Source: Serratia sp. DD3 (GTDB lineage Bacteria > Pseudomonadota > Gammaproteobacteria > Enterobacterales > Enterobacteriaceae). From it: a DNA stretch of 57,184 nt. Positions 26,217 through 35,190 of the stretch are shown piece after piece (position 1 is the first letter of the stretch; each line of letters starts with the position of its first letter). The translations under genes were made by a program, and so were the position numbers. The stretch is from contig NZ_AYKS02000122.1 in the NCBI RefSeq assembly GCF_000496755.2, positions 1 through 57,184 on the forward strand. Reading direction: 5' to 3'. A model generated the notes under the pieces. That model was not told the DNA's origin. It did not search any database and saw nothing but the letters and a program-made list of their open reading frames with translations.

Positions 26217-27347
26217 TTACAACCCCATAGACTTGCTAATAAATTCCTTAAGCACTTCACTCGTGCCGCCATAAATAGTTTGCACCCGGCTATTTGCCCA
26301 GGATTTACCTATATATGAATCACTCATATAACCAGCCCCTCCATGCAACTGCAAACAGCGGTCAGCCACTTTTATCTGAAGCTCGGTAGTCCAGAGTTTA
26401 ATTCTTGCCGCATCAACCACGCTGAGGCTTTTCAGGTTAAAGCGAGCGATGGCATCATTTAAATACACCCTGGCTATTTTTACTTCCGTGTCCAGCTCCG
26501 CCAGCATAAATCTATTCGCTTGAAACGATCCGATAGGCTGCCCGAAAGCCTTACGGTGCTTTACCCATACCAGCGTTTTTTCAAGTAGATATTCCGCTGT
26601 GGCAACGGCAACGGTCGCAATGCTCAATCTTTCTCGTGGCATCCCTCCCATAAAATAGAGGTTGCCAATATTCTCGCGACCAATAAGATTTTCGCAGGGA
26701 ATCCGACAAGCGGTGAAATGAAGATCGGCGGTATCACTAGCATGCCAACCTATTTTTTTCAGCAATGGCCCGCGCTCAAAACCCGGGGTGTTTCGTTCAA
26801 CGATCAGCAAACTGGTGCCCTGCCCACGTGACGCCTCTGAGGTTCTTACCGCGGTCAGAATAAGATCGGCATTAACCCCATTGGTGATATAGCTTTTATG
26901 ACCATTTACAATATAGTGCTGCCCTTGCTTTACCGCGGTCGTCTCAAGATCTGCCGAATCCGATCCACCATTGGGTTCGGTAATGGCGATCGCCGCAATA
27001 AGTTCACCGCTGCACAACCCTGGTAGCCAGCGAGCTTTCTGCTCATCGGTACCGTGGCTGTCTATATAACTGGCGATCACATCATTATGAGAGATAATGA
27101 CTGGCGCGGTCATCTCGGCGCGAATTAACTCCTCCGTCAGGACAGCAGCATAGTGATAATCAGGCTTCTGCTGGCCGCCCAATTCACGGGCAACGCCCAA
27201 TCCCAATAACCCCACTTCACCCGCGTGGCGCCAAAAATCACGCCCGATCAGGCCGTTAGTTTCCCACTCAGACAGAAAGGGTTTAGCCTCACGCGCCAGG
27301 AAATCACGGCAAGCGAGTCGAAACTGTGTTAACTCTTTGTTTTCCAT
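26217..27347 (-). CDS. Acyl-CoA dehydrogenase-family flavoenzyme (HlmB type)
   Basis: A 376-residue FAD enzyme of the acyl-CoA dehydrogenase superfamily. It has the AIAITEPNGGSDSADLETTA flavin segment and LQLHGGAGYMSDSYIGKSW. The C-terminus reads IYGGTSEVLKEFI, with glycine where MCAD-type enzymes have the catalytic glutamate, so the base, if any, must lie elsewhere. In the holomycin pathway a homologue is proposed to oxidise the carrier-bound Cys-Cys intermediate. The ATG at 27347 is preferred to 27371; it begins seven bases after the thioesterase stop. Confidence 0.88.
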   Translation of the reverse strand: MENKELTQFRLACRDFLAREAKPFLSEWETNGLIGRDFWRHAGEVGLLGLGVARELGGQQKPDYHYAAVLTEELIRAEMTAPVIISHNDVIASYIDSHGTDEQKARWLPGLCSGELIAAIAITEPNGGSDSADLETTAVKQGQHYIVNGHKSYITNGVNADLILTAVRTSEASRGQGTSLLIVERNTPGFERGPLLKKIGWHASDTADLHFTACRIPCENLIGRENIGNLYFMGGMPRERLSIATVAVATAEYLLEKTLVWVKHRKAFGQPIGSFQANRFMLAELDTEVKIARVYLNDAIARFNLKSLSVVDAARIKLWTTELQIKVADRCLQLHGGAGYMSDSYIGKSWANSRVQTIYGGTSEVLKEFISKSMGL

Positions 27348-27354
27348 AATATCC

Positions 27355-28113
27355 TCAGAAAAATTCCTCAACCAATGCCTGATTCTCGGGTACCTGCGAA
27401 AATAGCGCCTTTACCAGGTCAAAATAGTTATAAATAGCGAAATGGCCCCCTTCGATAGGGTGTAGTTGGGTGGTAGCAAACGTGTGGTTCCGCCACGCTG
27501 CTTGCATTTCTTCAGTGACATGTTCATCTTGATCCGCTGAGATAACGTCCAAGGGTTGCGACACTTTTTTATCCACAAACGCCAGGAACTGATGGCGCAA
27601 GATATAATCGGTACGGAGCGAGGTCACCAGCTTGCGGGCGAAGGCGGGCTCATTGAGAATGCTCTCTGGTGTCCCATTATCCGCACGCATTTTTGAAATG
27701 ATTTGATCGTCCGTCCACAAATGTCGGTCATCGTCCGCCTGTACGCTCGGTGCGATAGAGCCTGAAATCACGGAAAACAGCGGGCGCATAGCATAGTTTT
27801 CCGCCAACGCCGCACTCACGATAAAACTCAGCACGCCACCAAAACTATGACCAAACGTCACCCACTCGGTCATCCCAGCCTGCTGGCGCAAGGCAAAGTC
27901 CGCATGGATATCGGCGCAGATCCGATTGACCAACAACGGCAGATTGTCGATCACCTTTTCACGGCTCAGCACGTCACGGCCAGGTATCTCGATCGGCTTG
28001 AACACCAGATTGGCATCCCCTTTGAAGCGGCCAAGCCAAGCACGATAGACGCTCGAACTGGCGCCTGCGTGTGGGAAGGCATAAATAACGCGCTTGGGCG
28101 CAGACGAATTCAT
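27355..28113 (-). CDS. Type II thioesterase (HlmC type)
   Basis: A 252-residue alpha/beta-hydrolase of the NRPS type II thioesterase family. The nucleophile Ser90 lies in GHSFGG, an Asp near 194-196 (SADQDEH) and His224 (EGGHFAIY) complete the triad, and FPHAGASSSVYRAW is the usual N-terminus. The synthetase lacks its own thioesterase domain, so this enzyme probably releases the product or clears misloaded carrier protein. The start overlaps the GMC oxidoreductase stop by four bases. Confidence 0.92.
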   Translation of the reverse strand: MNSSAPKRVIYAFPHAGASSSVYRAWLGRFKGDANLVFKPIEIPGRDVLSREKVIDNLPLLVNRICADIHADFALRQQAGMTEWVTFGHSFGGVLSFIVSAALAENYAMRPLFSVISGSIAPSVQADDDRHLWTDDQIISKMRADNGTPESILNEPAFARKLVTSLRTDYILRHQFLAFVDKKVSQPLDVISADQDEHVTEEMQAAWRNHTFATTQLHPIEGGHFAIYNYFDLVKALFSQVPENQALVEEFF

Positions 28114-29741
28114 ATATGGCTCCGCAGTAAGAAAGAGGCGATACGCTCAGCGACCATCACGGTAGTGAGGTTCGTGGGCATAGAGGGGATACAAGGGAAG
28201 AGTGAAGCATCTGCAACGGCGATTTGGCTCAGGCCGTGCAGGTTACCCTGTTCATCCGCTGCGGTCTGCGGATCGCTCGCACATCCCATCCGTACCGTAC
28301 CAGAGGCATGCCAGCCGGGGCTGAGCAGATTTTTGATGGCATTATGCATAACCTCATCATTGTTGATCATCGCCTCAGACCAGAACTGGATACCGTCGAG
28401 ATATGCCGCAAGCTCCGGGTGATTGATCAACCGCCACATTTGACGTACACCCCCGACCAAGCGCGCGATATCTTCTGGCTCCTGTGATAAAGGCAGATCG
28501 ATCATCGGCAGTTGCTTACTATCCCTGCTCTGGATAAACACTCGACCTCTGGCCTTGGGACGCATCAGCATCACAGAGGCCCCCACCAAGCGCGGGTAAT
28601 CGGTTCGATTCTGAAAACCGGGTACTGTCTTGCTCGCCACGTTATTCATTAATCCTAATTGCACATCAATCTGCGCATCATACCCGCTGTTCAAGCGCGC
28701 CGCAGTTTGCCGCCACGGTGTTTCCTGGATGCTATTTCCAGATTTTGGGAGTGCCCATAGTACAACCGAAGCGTGATCGGACAGATGGTTGCCAACGGCA
28801 GGCAGATCGGCCACCACGGGAATATCAAGTTGTTGTAATAAACGCGCATCGCCAACGCCGGAACGCTGCAAGATCGCCGCAGATCCTATCGCTCCGGCGC
28901 ACAGCACGATCTGGTTGGCATGATAGGTAGTATAGCCCCCGTCGTGCGACGCTTCGACACCAACAGCCTTGCCCGCGTTAAACAGCACTCTCTCGACCGT
29001 CATGTGCGAGAGGATATGAAGGTTTTCCCGCTCGCGTGCCGCAGAAAGATAGGCACGGTAAAGATCGTATCTTTCCGCTCCCTGCACCACATTGGCTGGT
29101 ACGACACCCACCGCCGCACTTTCTCCCTCATTCAGATCGTCAACAAAAGCGATACCGTTCTGTTGGCATATATCGGCAAAGGCTTGCTCCAATGGCAAGA
29201 TGTCGTCCCTTGCAGGTCTCCGCAACCTGAGGGGTCCTTGGTGACCGTGTAGTGCAGAATCCGGACGATCAACGTCATTTTCCAGCTTCTTGTACCACGG
29301 CAAAACGTCACACCATGCCCATTGACGACACCCCATATTTACCCAGCGGTTAAAGTCGCTGGGAAAGGCCCTTAAGGCTACGGCACCGTTAATCGCAGAC
29401 GATCCGCCCATGACTTTCCCCAGACGATAGCCAAAAGCTTTACGCCGGTTACACTCTAACGGCTGATTATCATCTGCCTGGACGAAACGAGAAAATCGCT
29501 CTATCCCATGCACGTTGGCTTCGTATGGCCAGTTATAGCCTTCAAGAACCAGGCGGGAAGCATCCCGCAAAGGACTACCAGGTTGAGCAACGTCAGAATC
29601 CTGCCCCGCCTCAAGCAATAAAACACGGTGTTTGCCACTTTCGGAAAGACGAGAAGCCATCACACAACCCGCGGTCCCGCCACCGACCACAATAAAATCA
29701 TAATCAACCGGTTCTGGAGCCGGTTTAAATGGATGAGTCAT
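28110..29741 (-). CDS. GMC-family FAD oxidoreductase (HlmD type)
   Basis: A 543-residue glucose-methanol-choline oxidoreductase. The FAD-binding loop VVGGGTAGCVMASRLSE is near residue 20, the signature GKVMGGSSAINGAVALR near 110, and the catalytic WHASGTVRMG with PTNLTTVMVAERIA at the C-terminus. It resembles choline dehydrogenases, but its context points to oxidation of the peptide-derived heterocycle. A homologue is a fixed member of dithiolopyrrolone clusters. The start overlaps the synthetase stop by four bases, so translation is coupled. Confidence 0.92.
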   Translation of the reverse strand: MTHPFKPAPEPVDYDFIVVGGGTAGCVMASRLSESGKHRVLLLEAGQDSDVAQPGSPLRDASRLVLEGYNWPYEANVHGIERFSRFVQADDNQPLECNRRKAFGYRLGKVMGGSSAINGAVALRAFPSDFNRWVNMGCRQWAWCDVLPWYKKLENDVDRPDSALHGHQGPLRLRRPARDDILPLEQAFADICQQNGIAFVDDLNEGESAAVGVVPANVVQGAERYDLYRAYLSAARERENLHILSHMTVERVLFNAGKAVGVEASHDGGYTTYHANQIVLCAGAIGSAAILQRSGVGDARLLQQLDIPVVADLPAVGNHLSDHASVVLWALPKSGNSIQETPWRQTAARLNSGYDAQIDVQLGLMNNVASKTVPGFQNRTDYPRLVGASVMLMRPKARGRVFIQSRDSKQLPMIDLPLSQEPEDIARLVGGVRQMWRLINHPELAAYLDGIQFWSEAMINNDEVMHNAIKNLLSPGWHASGTVRMGCASDPQTAADEQGNLHGLSQIAVADASLFPCIPSMPTNLTTVMVAERIASFLLRSHI

Positions 29742-32700
29742 GCGTATTGCTCCTGAGGCTTGTCCGCTACGCTGGAAAGGATGCGCGAAAAATCACGTAC
29801 TGAGGCATTCATAAACAGGCTCTCGATCATATCCTGTTCACTGGACGGGCCGACCTTGAAGGTTTCGCGTACCGCGCTCAACAGCCCCACTGCATGCAAT
29901 GAATCGCCACCGATGTCGAAAAAACCATCATTGACATCAAAATCACTGTGTTGCAGCTGTTTTGACCATAAGGTGAATACACGGACCTCAAGCTCATCGG
30001 CGGGTTCACTCTTATCCGCTGCAGCCACCGCTTCCCCCCATAGCACGGGCAAAGCGTTACGATCTATTTTCCCATTACCCGTTAATGGCATACTGTCCAA
30101 TAACACAAACCAGGTTGGTATCATATAAGAAGGGAGATTAGCTTGAGCGAGTTCGCGTAGTGCGCCTTCTAACACGCTCTTTTCGTTCTCGCTGGCCTGT
30201 TGCTTCGGCACGATATAGGCAGCTAGCTGCTTTTGGCCGGTTTTCGGGTGGCTGACCGCGTTGATCACGACGTGGTTAGCCTGCGGATTCCCCAATAGGC
30301 AAGCCTCTATTTCACCCAGTTCGATGCGATAGCCATTAATTTTTACCTGATTATCTTCACGTCCCAAGATCTCAATCAGCCCTTCATCAATATAGCGCCC
30401 CAAATCACCGGTTCTATACAGCCGCTCGCCCGTGAGCGGATGGTTAAAAAATCTCTCCTGCGTTTTTTCAGCATCGCCCAAGTAGCCTTGTGCCACGCCA
30501 GCGCCCGCAATAAACAACTCGCCAGTAACCCACTTGGGACAGGGTTCAAGCCATTCATTGAACACATGAAATTGCTGATTAGCCAATGGTTTACCGTAAG
30601 GAATACTTTTCCAGGCGCTATCTACATTCCGGATAGGGTAAACAATTGACCAGATTGAACCTTCTGTCGCCCCACCCAGACTGATCACATCAATACCGTT
30701 GACGGCGGCCTTGATTTGGTCCGGCAGGTTGACCGGGATCCAGTCTCCACTCATCAGCACCAGACGCAAAGCACTGCCAGAAAGCTGCGAACCGGCCCGT
30801 TCTACCAAAGCTTTCATCGGTGCAGGCACGCTATTCCACAAAGTCACCCGATGTTTGGTGATCTTTTCAGCCCATATTTTCGGATCGTTAGCCTCATTTT
30901 CCGCAGCAAACAGGATGCTGCCACCGGCTCCCAGAACCCCAAAGTAATCATAAACGGACAGATCGAACCCCGCTGGAGCAACGGAGAAGACACGGTCATG
31001 CTGATTGACGTTGAAACGACGATTAATATCCAAAACCGTATTAGCGGCGTTGCGGTGCGTAATCATCACCCCTTTTGGCTCACCAGTAGAGCCGGAGGTA
31101 AAGATAACGTAGGCCAGATCATCCAATGTCTGTTTTGCCACCTGTGCAGGAAACTTCATCGGTGCAGCACTATCAATGACCACGCCTATGTTGATTAATC
31201 CATCTATTGGTTCCAGGCCAGCAGGCGTCACGATGGCTTTCGCCGCACAGCGCTCAATCAACCGCGCTTTACGCTGCTCAGGAAGCTGTGGGTCAATCGA
31301 GACATATGCCGCGCCCGCGAACAGTACGCCCAGAATGGCGGCCAGCATTTCCGGCCCTTGCGGCAGAGAAACGGCAACGATATCACCCGGTTTAATGGCT
31401 ACAGCAGCACTCAATTGCTCGGCAACGTGGTTACCGCTGGTGACCATCTCTCCGTAGCTTACCTCTCTTTGCCCCTGAATAATCGCCGTTTTGGTCGGGA
31501 ACTGACGTGCAGCATGCAAGATCAGATCCTGCAACAGCGCCGGTGGCATCCCATCATCCGTCGAATTGGCAGCCAGTCTCTCCTGCATGTCGTCCGTGTT
31601 CAAGGCCACCACCGCACCCTGTTGTGACCAAATCTGCGGGTTTTCGCCACAGGCGTTCAGCAGTTTAACGGCTGCCTCAAACATCATTTCTGGCATACCC
31701 GCCGGAAACAACCCTTCGACGTAGTTCCAGTTCATCACCAGATCGCCATTGATACGCAACAACTGATTTTCGAGCCAGACGCCGGGCGTTTGGGTGCTGC
31801 TATACTTCACCATCGCCGTTCCTTCCCAGCCATAGTCGGTGGCAATATCTCGTAGTTCCGCATTCAAGGTATTGCTGAAAACGACCGGGAAAGAAAGCGC
31901 CCTCCCTCCCTGGCTCCGACGCGTCATTTCGCGTAGAACCTGGATCCCGTTGAATGAGGAATGCCAGTAGTTCACCAACTGTTCAGTCTGCAACATCACC
32001 AAGCGCTGACCAAACGCCTCCGACTTACCGTCTTTAACACACAATAGGCTTGACTGAAGATAATTCCCTACGCTTTGTTGCACATCCGGGAAATAGTTAC
32101 GCCGCGCATGCTGGGTTAAAGTGAGAGTAAAGTTCTGGCGCCGCGACCACTGTCGCAAGGTTTCAACATAAATGCCAAGAAAGAGCGTTTCCAGGGTAAT
32201 CCCCTGTGCAGTAGTGCTCTGGCGGAGCTTATTGACTAACTCCAGTGAGATCTGGTGTGAAAGCGTTTTAAATATGGGCTTTTTAATTAATTCAGGTGAC
32301 TGATACAGTGGTAATTCAGGAGCTGCGGGCATCGCATCCACTTTATTTAACCAATAATCCTTATCTCTGCAGCCTTGCTTACTTTGCAGAAGTTGCCTTT
32401 CTCTTTCGATATAATCGCCAAAATTAAATTCCGGCGAGGATTTTACTACATGTGGATTTTGATAGAACCTCCACCAATCCTTCATTACTATTTTCACACT
32501 ATGCAAATCAAGAAACATCAATTCAAAACAGAGGTGTAAACGAACCATCCTTTTATTCAATAAGGAGGCTCTAATCTCGAAAGAAGGTGCAACAGCCAAC
32601 GAACGTAAATGCGTTTCCATGTCACTTCGTGTGCTATTAATAAATTCCTGCAATTGGTTATCATCCATGTCTTGGCAATCCGTCACGGCAATCTCATAAT

Positions 32701-33112
32701 GCTCAAGGCCCGTAGAAACCCGTTGACGGCCACTATCGGTCAGTTCCGCGCGCAGCATGGCATGCAGTGACAGCGTTTGGTTCAAGGCTGCATTCAGCCG
32801 CTGAAGGTCCGGGTTGAAAATTTCGATTTCAAAATAGTAATGAGTTGCAATCCCTCCCAGAGGCATCCCTGCATTGCGACCAATCAAATATGCGTATTGA
32901 ATATCGGTTAGCGGAAATGATTCATCTTCTTTTCTTTCCACTGTTTTATCAAAAGTTTTTGAATCATCTACAGGTAGTTTTCCATTGAGTAACTCATTTA
33001 TTTTAGTCACACTTTTTTCAACAGAATGTTCAACCTGATTGGTGATGAGGTCATTTTCTTTCCCTGAAATTTTTAAACCAATTCTTTTAGCTGCTTCCTG
33101 CATGACTCGCAT
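29738..33112 (-). CDS. Nonribosomal peptide synthetase Cy-A(Cys)-T (HlmE type)
   Basis: A 1124-residue single-module synthetase. A cyclisation domain spans about 60-490, with Cy1 FPLTDIQYAYLIGR (66-79), FPVVFSNTL (408-416) and QTPGVWLENQ (441-450). The signature DxxxxDxxS reads E197-x4-D202-x2-S205, so the first Asp is Glu. The adenylation domain (about 520-1020) has FTSGSTGEPKG. The specificity residues read D717 L718 Y721 N760 L786 S788 L812 I820 W821 K1015, the code known for cysteine. The carrier domain has FFDIGGDSLHA with phosphopantetheine Ser1071. There is no thioesterase domain. In the holomycin pathway such a synthetase builds Cys-Cys. AGAGGA lies seven bases before the start. It is the first gene of the operon. 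Confidence 0.95.
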   Translation of the reverse strand: MRVMQEAAKRIGLKISGKENDLITNQVEHSVEKSVTKINELLNGKLPVDDSKTFDKTVERKEDESFPLTDIQYAYLIGRNAGMPLGGIATHYYFEIEIFNPDLQRLNAALNQTLSLHAMLRAELTDSGRQRVSTGLEHYEIAVTDCQDMDDNQLQEFINSTRSDMETHLRSLAVAPSFEIRASLLNKRMVRLHLCFELMFLDLHSVKIVMKDWWRFYQNPHVVKSSPEFNFGDYIERERQLLQSKQGCRDKDYWLNKVDAMPAAPELPLYQSPELIKKPIFKTLSHQISLELVNKLRQSTTAQGITLETLFLGIYVETLRQWSRRQNFTLTLTQHARRNYFPDVQQSVGNYLQSSLLCVKDGKSEAFGQRLVMLQTEQLVNYWHSSFNGIQVLREMTRRSQGGRALSFPVVFSNTLNAELRDIATDYGWEGTAMVKYSSTQTPGVWLENQLLRINGDLVMNWNYVEGLFPAGMPEMMFEAAVKLLNACGENPQIWSQQGAVVALNTDDMQERLAANSTDDGMPPALLQDLILHAARQFPTKTAIIQGQREVSYGEMVTSGNHVAEQLSAAVAIKPGDIVAVSLPQGPEMLAAILGVLFAGAAYVSIDPQLPEQRKARLIERCAAKAIVTPAGLEPIDGLINIGVVIDSAAPMKFPAQVAKQTLDDLAYVIFTSGSTGEPKGVMITHRNAANTVLDINRRFNVNQHDRVFSVAPAGFDLSVYDYFGVLGAGGSILFAAENEANDPKIWAEKITKHRVTLWNSVPAPMKALVERAGSQLSGSALRLVLMSGDWIPVNLPDQIKAAVNGIDVISLGGATEGSIWSIVYPIRNVDSAWKSIPYGKPLANQQFHVFNEWLEPCPKWVTGELFIAGAGVAQGYLGDAEKTQERFFNHPLTGERLYRTGDLGRYIDEGLIEILGREDNQVKINGYRIELGEIEACLLGNPQANHVVINAVSHPKTGQKQLAAYIVPKQQASENEKSVLEGALRELAQANLPSYMIPTWFVLLDSMPLTGNGKIDRNALPVLWGEAVAAADKSEPADELEVRVFTLWSKQLQHSDFDVNDGFFDIGGDSLHAVGLLSAVRETFKVGPSSEQDMIESLFMNASVRDFSRILSSVADKPQEQYA

Positions 33113-33308
33113 AAAAAAATCCTCTGAGATTATTCAATAAAAATAGCATGAGAACGTTACGTATCCATCAAAACGTTTAAGAGTACCAATTGCTTAAAGT
33201 TAGGGATTAAAACATCCCCAAAAATACCGTTGTAACACCATAGATCGGATAGATGAGATTCTTAAGGCACTCACATAAGTAAAGCGAACACTTCACGCCT
33301 CGATAAAT

Positions 33309-33328
33309 AGTCAATAAATCAATTGACT
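33309..33328. promoter_or_regulatory. Candidate ArsR-type operator upstream of the synthetase operon
   Basis: AGTCAAT-N6-ATTGACT, a perfect 7-bp inverted repeat. It shares the TCAAT-N6-ATTGA core with the sites at 33568 and 35884. Position relative to the synthetase promoter is uncertain. Confidence 0.55.
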
Positions 33329-33539
33329 GTCATAAAGATACATTAATATGTTTTATGACGTCAAGCATAAACATCATAATTAATAACATTTTGATATCAT
33401 AAGGTAAACACTTGAGATATCGCATAAAAAACTCAATTTATTGAAATAAAAAGAATAATAATTCTAAGCCCATGTTGGTTAACCAGTGATGACCATCAAT
33501 AAAAATTAATATAAATTTATACGTACTTTTCTTTTTATC

Positions 33540-33569
33540 TTGACAACATCAAATAAACAAGCACATCAT
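33540..33569 (+). promoter_or_regulatory. Promoter of the exporter gene
   Basis: A consensus -35 TTGACA at 33540-33545 and CATCAT at 33564-33569 after an 18-base spacer. The operator at 33568-33587 would cover the -10 end and start site, which suits repression. Confidence 0.55.
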
Positions 33570-33587
33570 TCAATTGATAAATTGAAT
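33568..33587. promoter_or_regulatory. Candidate ArsR-type operator of the exporter gene
   Basis: ATTCAAT-N6-ATTGAAT, a perfect 7-bp inverted repeat. It matches the dyad in the ArsR-rhodanese promoter at all six bases of each half-site (TTCAAT and ATTGAA) with the same 6-base spacer. Confidence 0.7.
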
Positions 33588-33666
33588 TATTTATTAATTA
33601 CATTAGTAAATCTTATTGATTTAGCGAAAGTTAACTTAGCAAACAGATGATAAGTAGGGTGGTAAA

Positions 33667-35091
33667 ATGAGTAATGATTTTGTGACAGACAAACACGATT
33701 CGGCTCTTCCTGAAGATGTGGCTCGGCCATTATCCGTAGAGGAAAATAACGTTTTAGTGTTTGCTATTCTCGCCTCCATTCAGGCAACGTTGATTTTTAC
33801 AATTGTCATGATTGGAGTCCCACTGCCAGCGATTGGCGCAGAATTCCAGTTGGTTCAAGCTGAACTGGTGTTGGTGAGTGCTGCTTATGGGTTGCCCTTT
33901 AGCGGCCTGCTGTTGTTTGGTGGGCGACTAACTGATCGTTACAGTGGAAGAAAAATGTTTACTTTGGGGATGCTTATCTTCGGTCTTGCGTCACTGAGCG
34001 GCATGTTTGCTTCCTCCTATTGGCTTCTAGTAGCAATTCGCTTTTTGCAAGGGATCGGTGCCGCGCTTACGGCACCAGCCCTGATGGCATTATTGCGCCA
34101 ACTCTACCGCGAGGTGGGCCAGTTCAACCATGCAATGGCAACCTGGGGCGGAGTATCGGTTCTGGGGGGGGCCGTTGGTTTTCTTTCATCAGGCATCGTC
34201 ACCACTTGGCTGTCTTGGCGGTGGATGTTTATTGTTCCGGTTGTTGTTAGCTTGTCCGGTCTGCTTTTGGTACGCAGAATGATGAAGCCGCTCCCCCTAG
34301 GTGATAACGACTCTCCTGGTCTAGATCTGAGCGGTGCTCTATTGGCGACTAGTGGCATTTCGCTGTTCAGCTTTGGCCTGATCATGAGTGGTGAATATTC
34401 TTGGCTGACTGCGCCAGTCTATCTGCCTGTAGCCGCTGGCCTGCTGCTCATTTTCACTTTCTTGCTCGTCGAGCGACATGTTAGCTCTCCTCTGCTCCCC
34501 CCTGGTTTTATCCTCAACCCAATGCGTATGACTGGCCTGATTGGTATTTTACTGGCCGCTGCGGGTATGGGCTTGATTACCTTTTTACTTTCCCTGTATC
34601 TGCAACAATTTCGCGGTTGGTCATCTTTTGCAACCTCCATGGCCTTTATACCCTATACTGTTGGACTCCTAATTATGAATCGTGCCGCCCGGGCTCTCAT
34701 TATGCGCTTCGGCGCCTTGCAAATCACAATTGTTGGGTTACTACTCGGTGCTGTGGGGCTGCTTTTACTGGCGCAGCTCAATGAGCAAACTCACTATGTG
34801 CTTGGCCTGCTTCCTGGCTTATTTATCCTCCCCGCGGGAGCTTCTTTGACCTTTTCTGGCAGTGCGGTACTTTCAACGGCAAATGTTCCCCTACGCGACG
34901 CGGGCCTTGCGGGCGGCGTAATGAACACATCGATGGAGTTAGGTCCAACTATGGGGCTGGCCGCATTAATAGCGGTAGCGGCAACCCAGGAAAACGTAGT
35001 TAATGGCTACGCATGGGCGTTTGGCGCGGCAGGAGGCATCTATTTACTAGCAGCGATAGGCGCGCTAATTTTAATGAAAAAGATCAATTAG
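33667..35091 (+). CDS. MFS drug-efflux transporter, DHA2 type (HlmH-like exporter)
   Basis: A 474-residue major facilitator with about 14 hydrophobic segments. It has a typical loop 2-3 motif, GGRLTDRYSGRKMF, and a RFLQGIGAALTAPALMALL motif C-like segment, as in the 14-segment drug:proton antiporters. An acidic cytoplasmic N-terminus of about 28 residues precedes the first helix. It is transcribed away from the synthetase operon and is the obvious candidate for product export and self-protection. A TTGACA promoter and a dyad shared with the ArsR-rhodanese gene lie upstream, so expression is probably derepressed together with the pathway. Confidence 0.9.
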   Translation: MSNDFVTDKHDSALPEDVARPLSVEENNVLVFAILASIQATLIFTIVMIGVPLPAIGAEFQLVQAELVLVSAAYGLPFSGLLLFGGRLTDRYSGRKMFTLGMLIFGLASLSGMFASSYWLLVAIRFLQGIGAALTAPALMALLRQLYREVGQFNHAMATWGGVSVLGGAVGFLSSGIVTTWLSWRWMFIVPVVVSLSGLLLVRRMMKPLPLGDNDSPGLDLSGALLATSGISLFSFGLIMSGEYSWLTAPVYLPVAAGLLLIFTFLLVERHVSSPLLPPGFILNPMRMTGLIGILLAAAGMGLITFLLSLYLQQFRGWSSFATSMAFIPYTVGLLIMNRAARALIMRFGALQITIVGLLLGAVGLLLLAQLNEQTHYVLGLLPGLFILPAGASLTFSGSAVLSTANVPLRDAGLAGGVMNTSMELGPTMGLAALIAVAATQENVVNGYAWAFGAAGGIYLLAAIGALILMKKIN

Positions 35092-35109
35092 CAGTAATAA
35101 TCTGAATAC

Positions 35110-35155
35110 CACTGGAACCATAATGTTGAGTATCAGGTTCCAGTGATGTTTCCGT
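35110..35155 (+). terminator. Hairpin after the exporter gene
   Basis: CACTGGAACC and GGTTCCAGTG form a perfect 10-bp stem shortly after the exporter stop. A second dyad, AGTAAGCC/GGCTTACT at 35169-35195, overlaps the end of the convergent ArsR-type gene. Both probably help end the convergent transcripts; neither has a long U-tract. Confidence 0.6.
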
Positions 35156-35190
35156 GAAAGATTATACTAGTAAGCCGCGAAAACGAGGGC

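Larger units (their letters stand above)
33113..33666. other. Divergent control region of the biosynthetic cluster
   Basis: A 554-base AT-rich gap between the synthetase operon and the exporter gene. It contains two TCAAT-N6-ATTGA dyads (listed separately), a related dyad with 2-base spacing (TCAAT-TT-ATTGA at 33433-33444) and a good forward promoter at 33540-33569. The synthetase promoter is not clear; an operator at 33309 would imply a leader near 190 bases. Confidence 0.6.
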
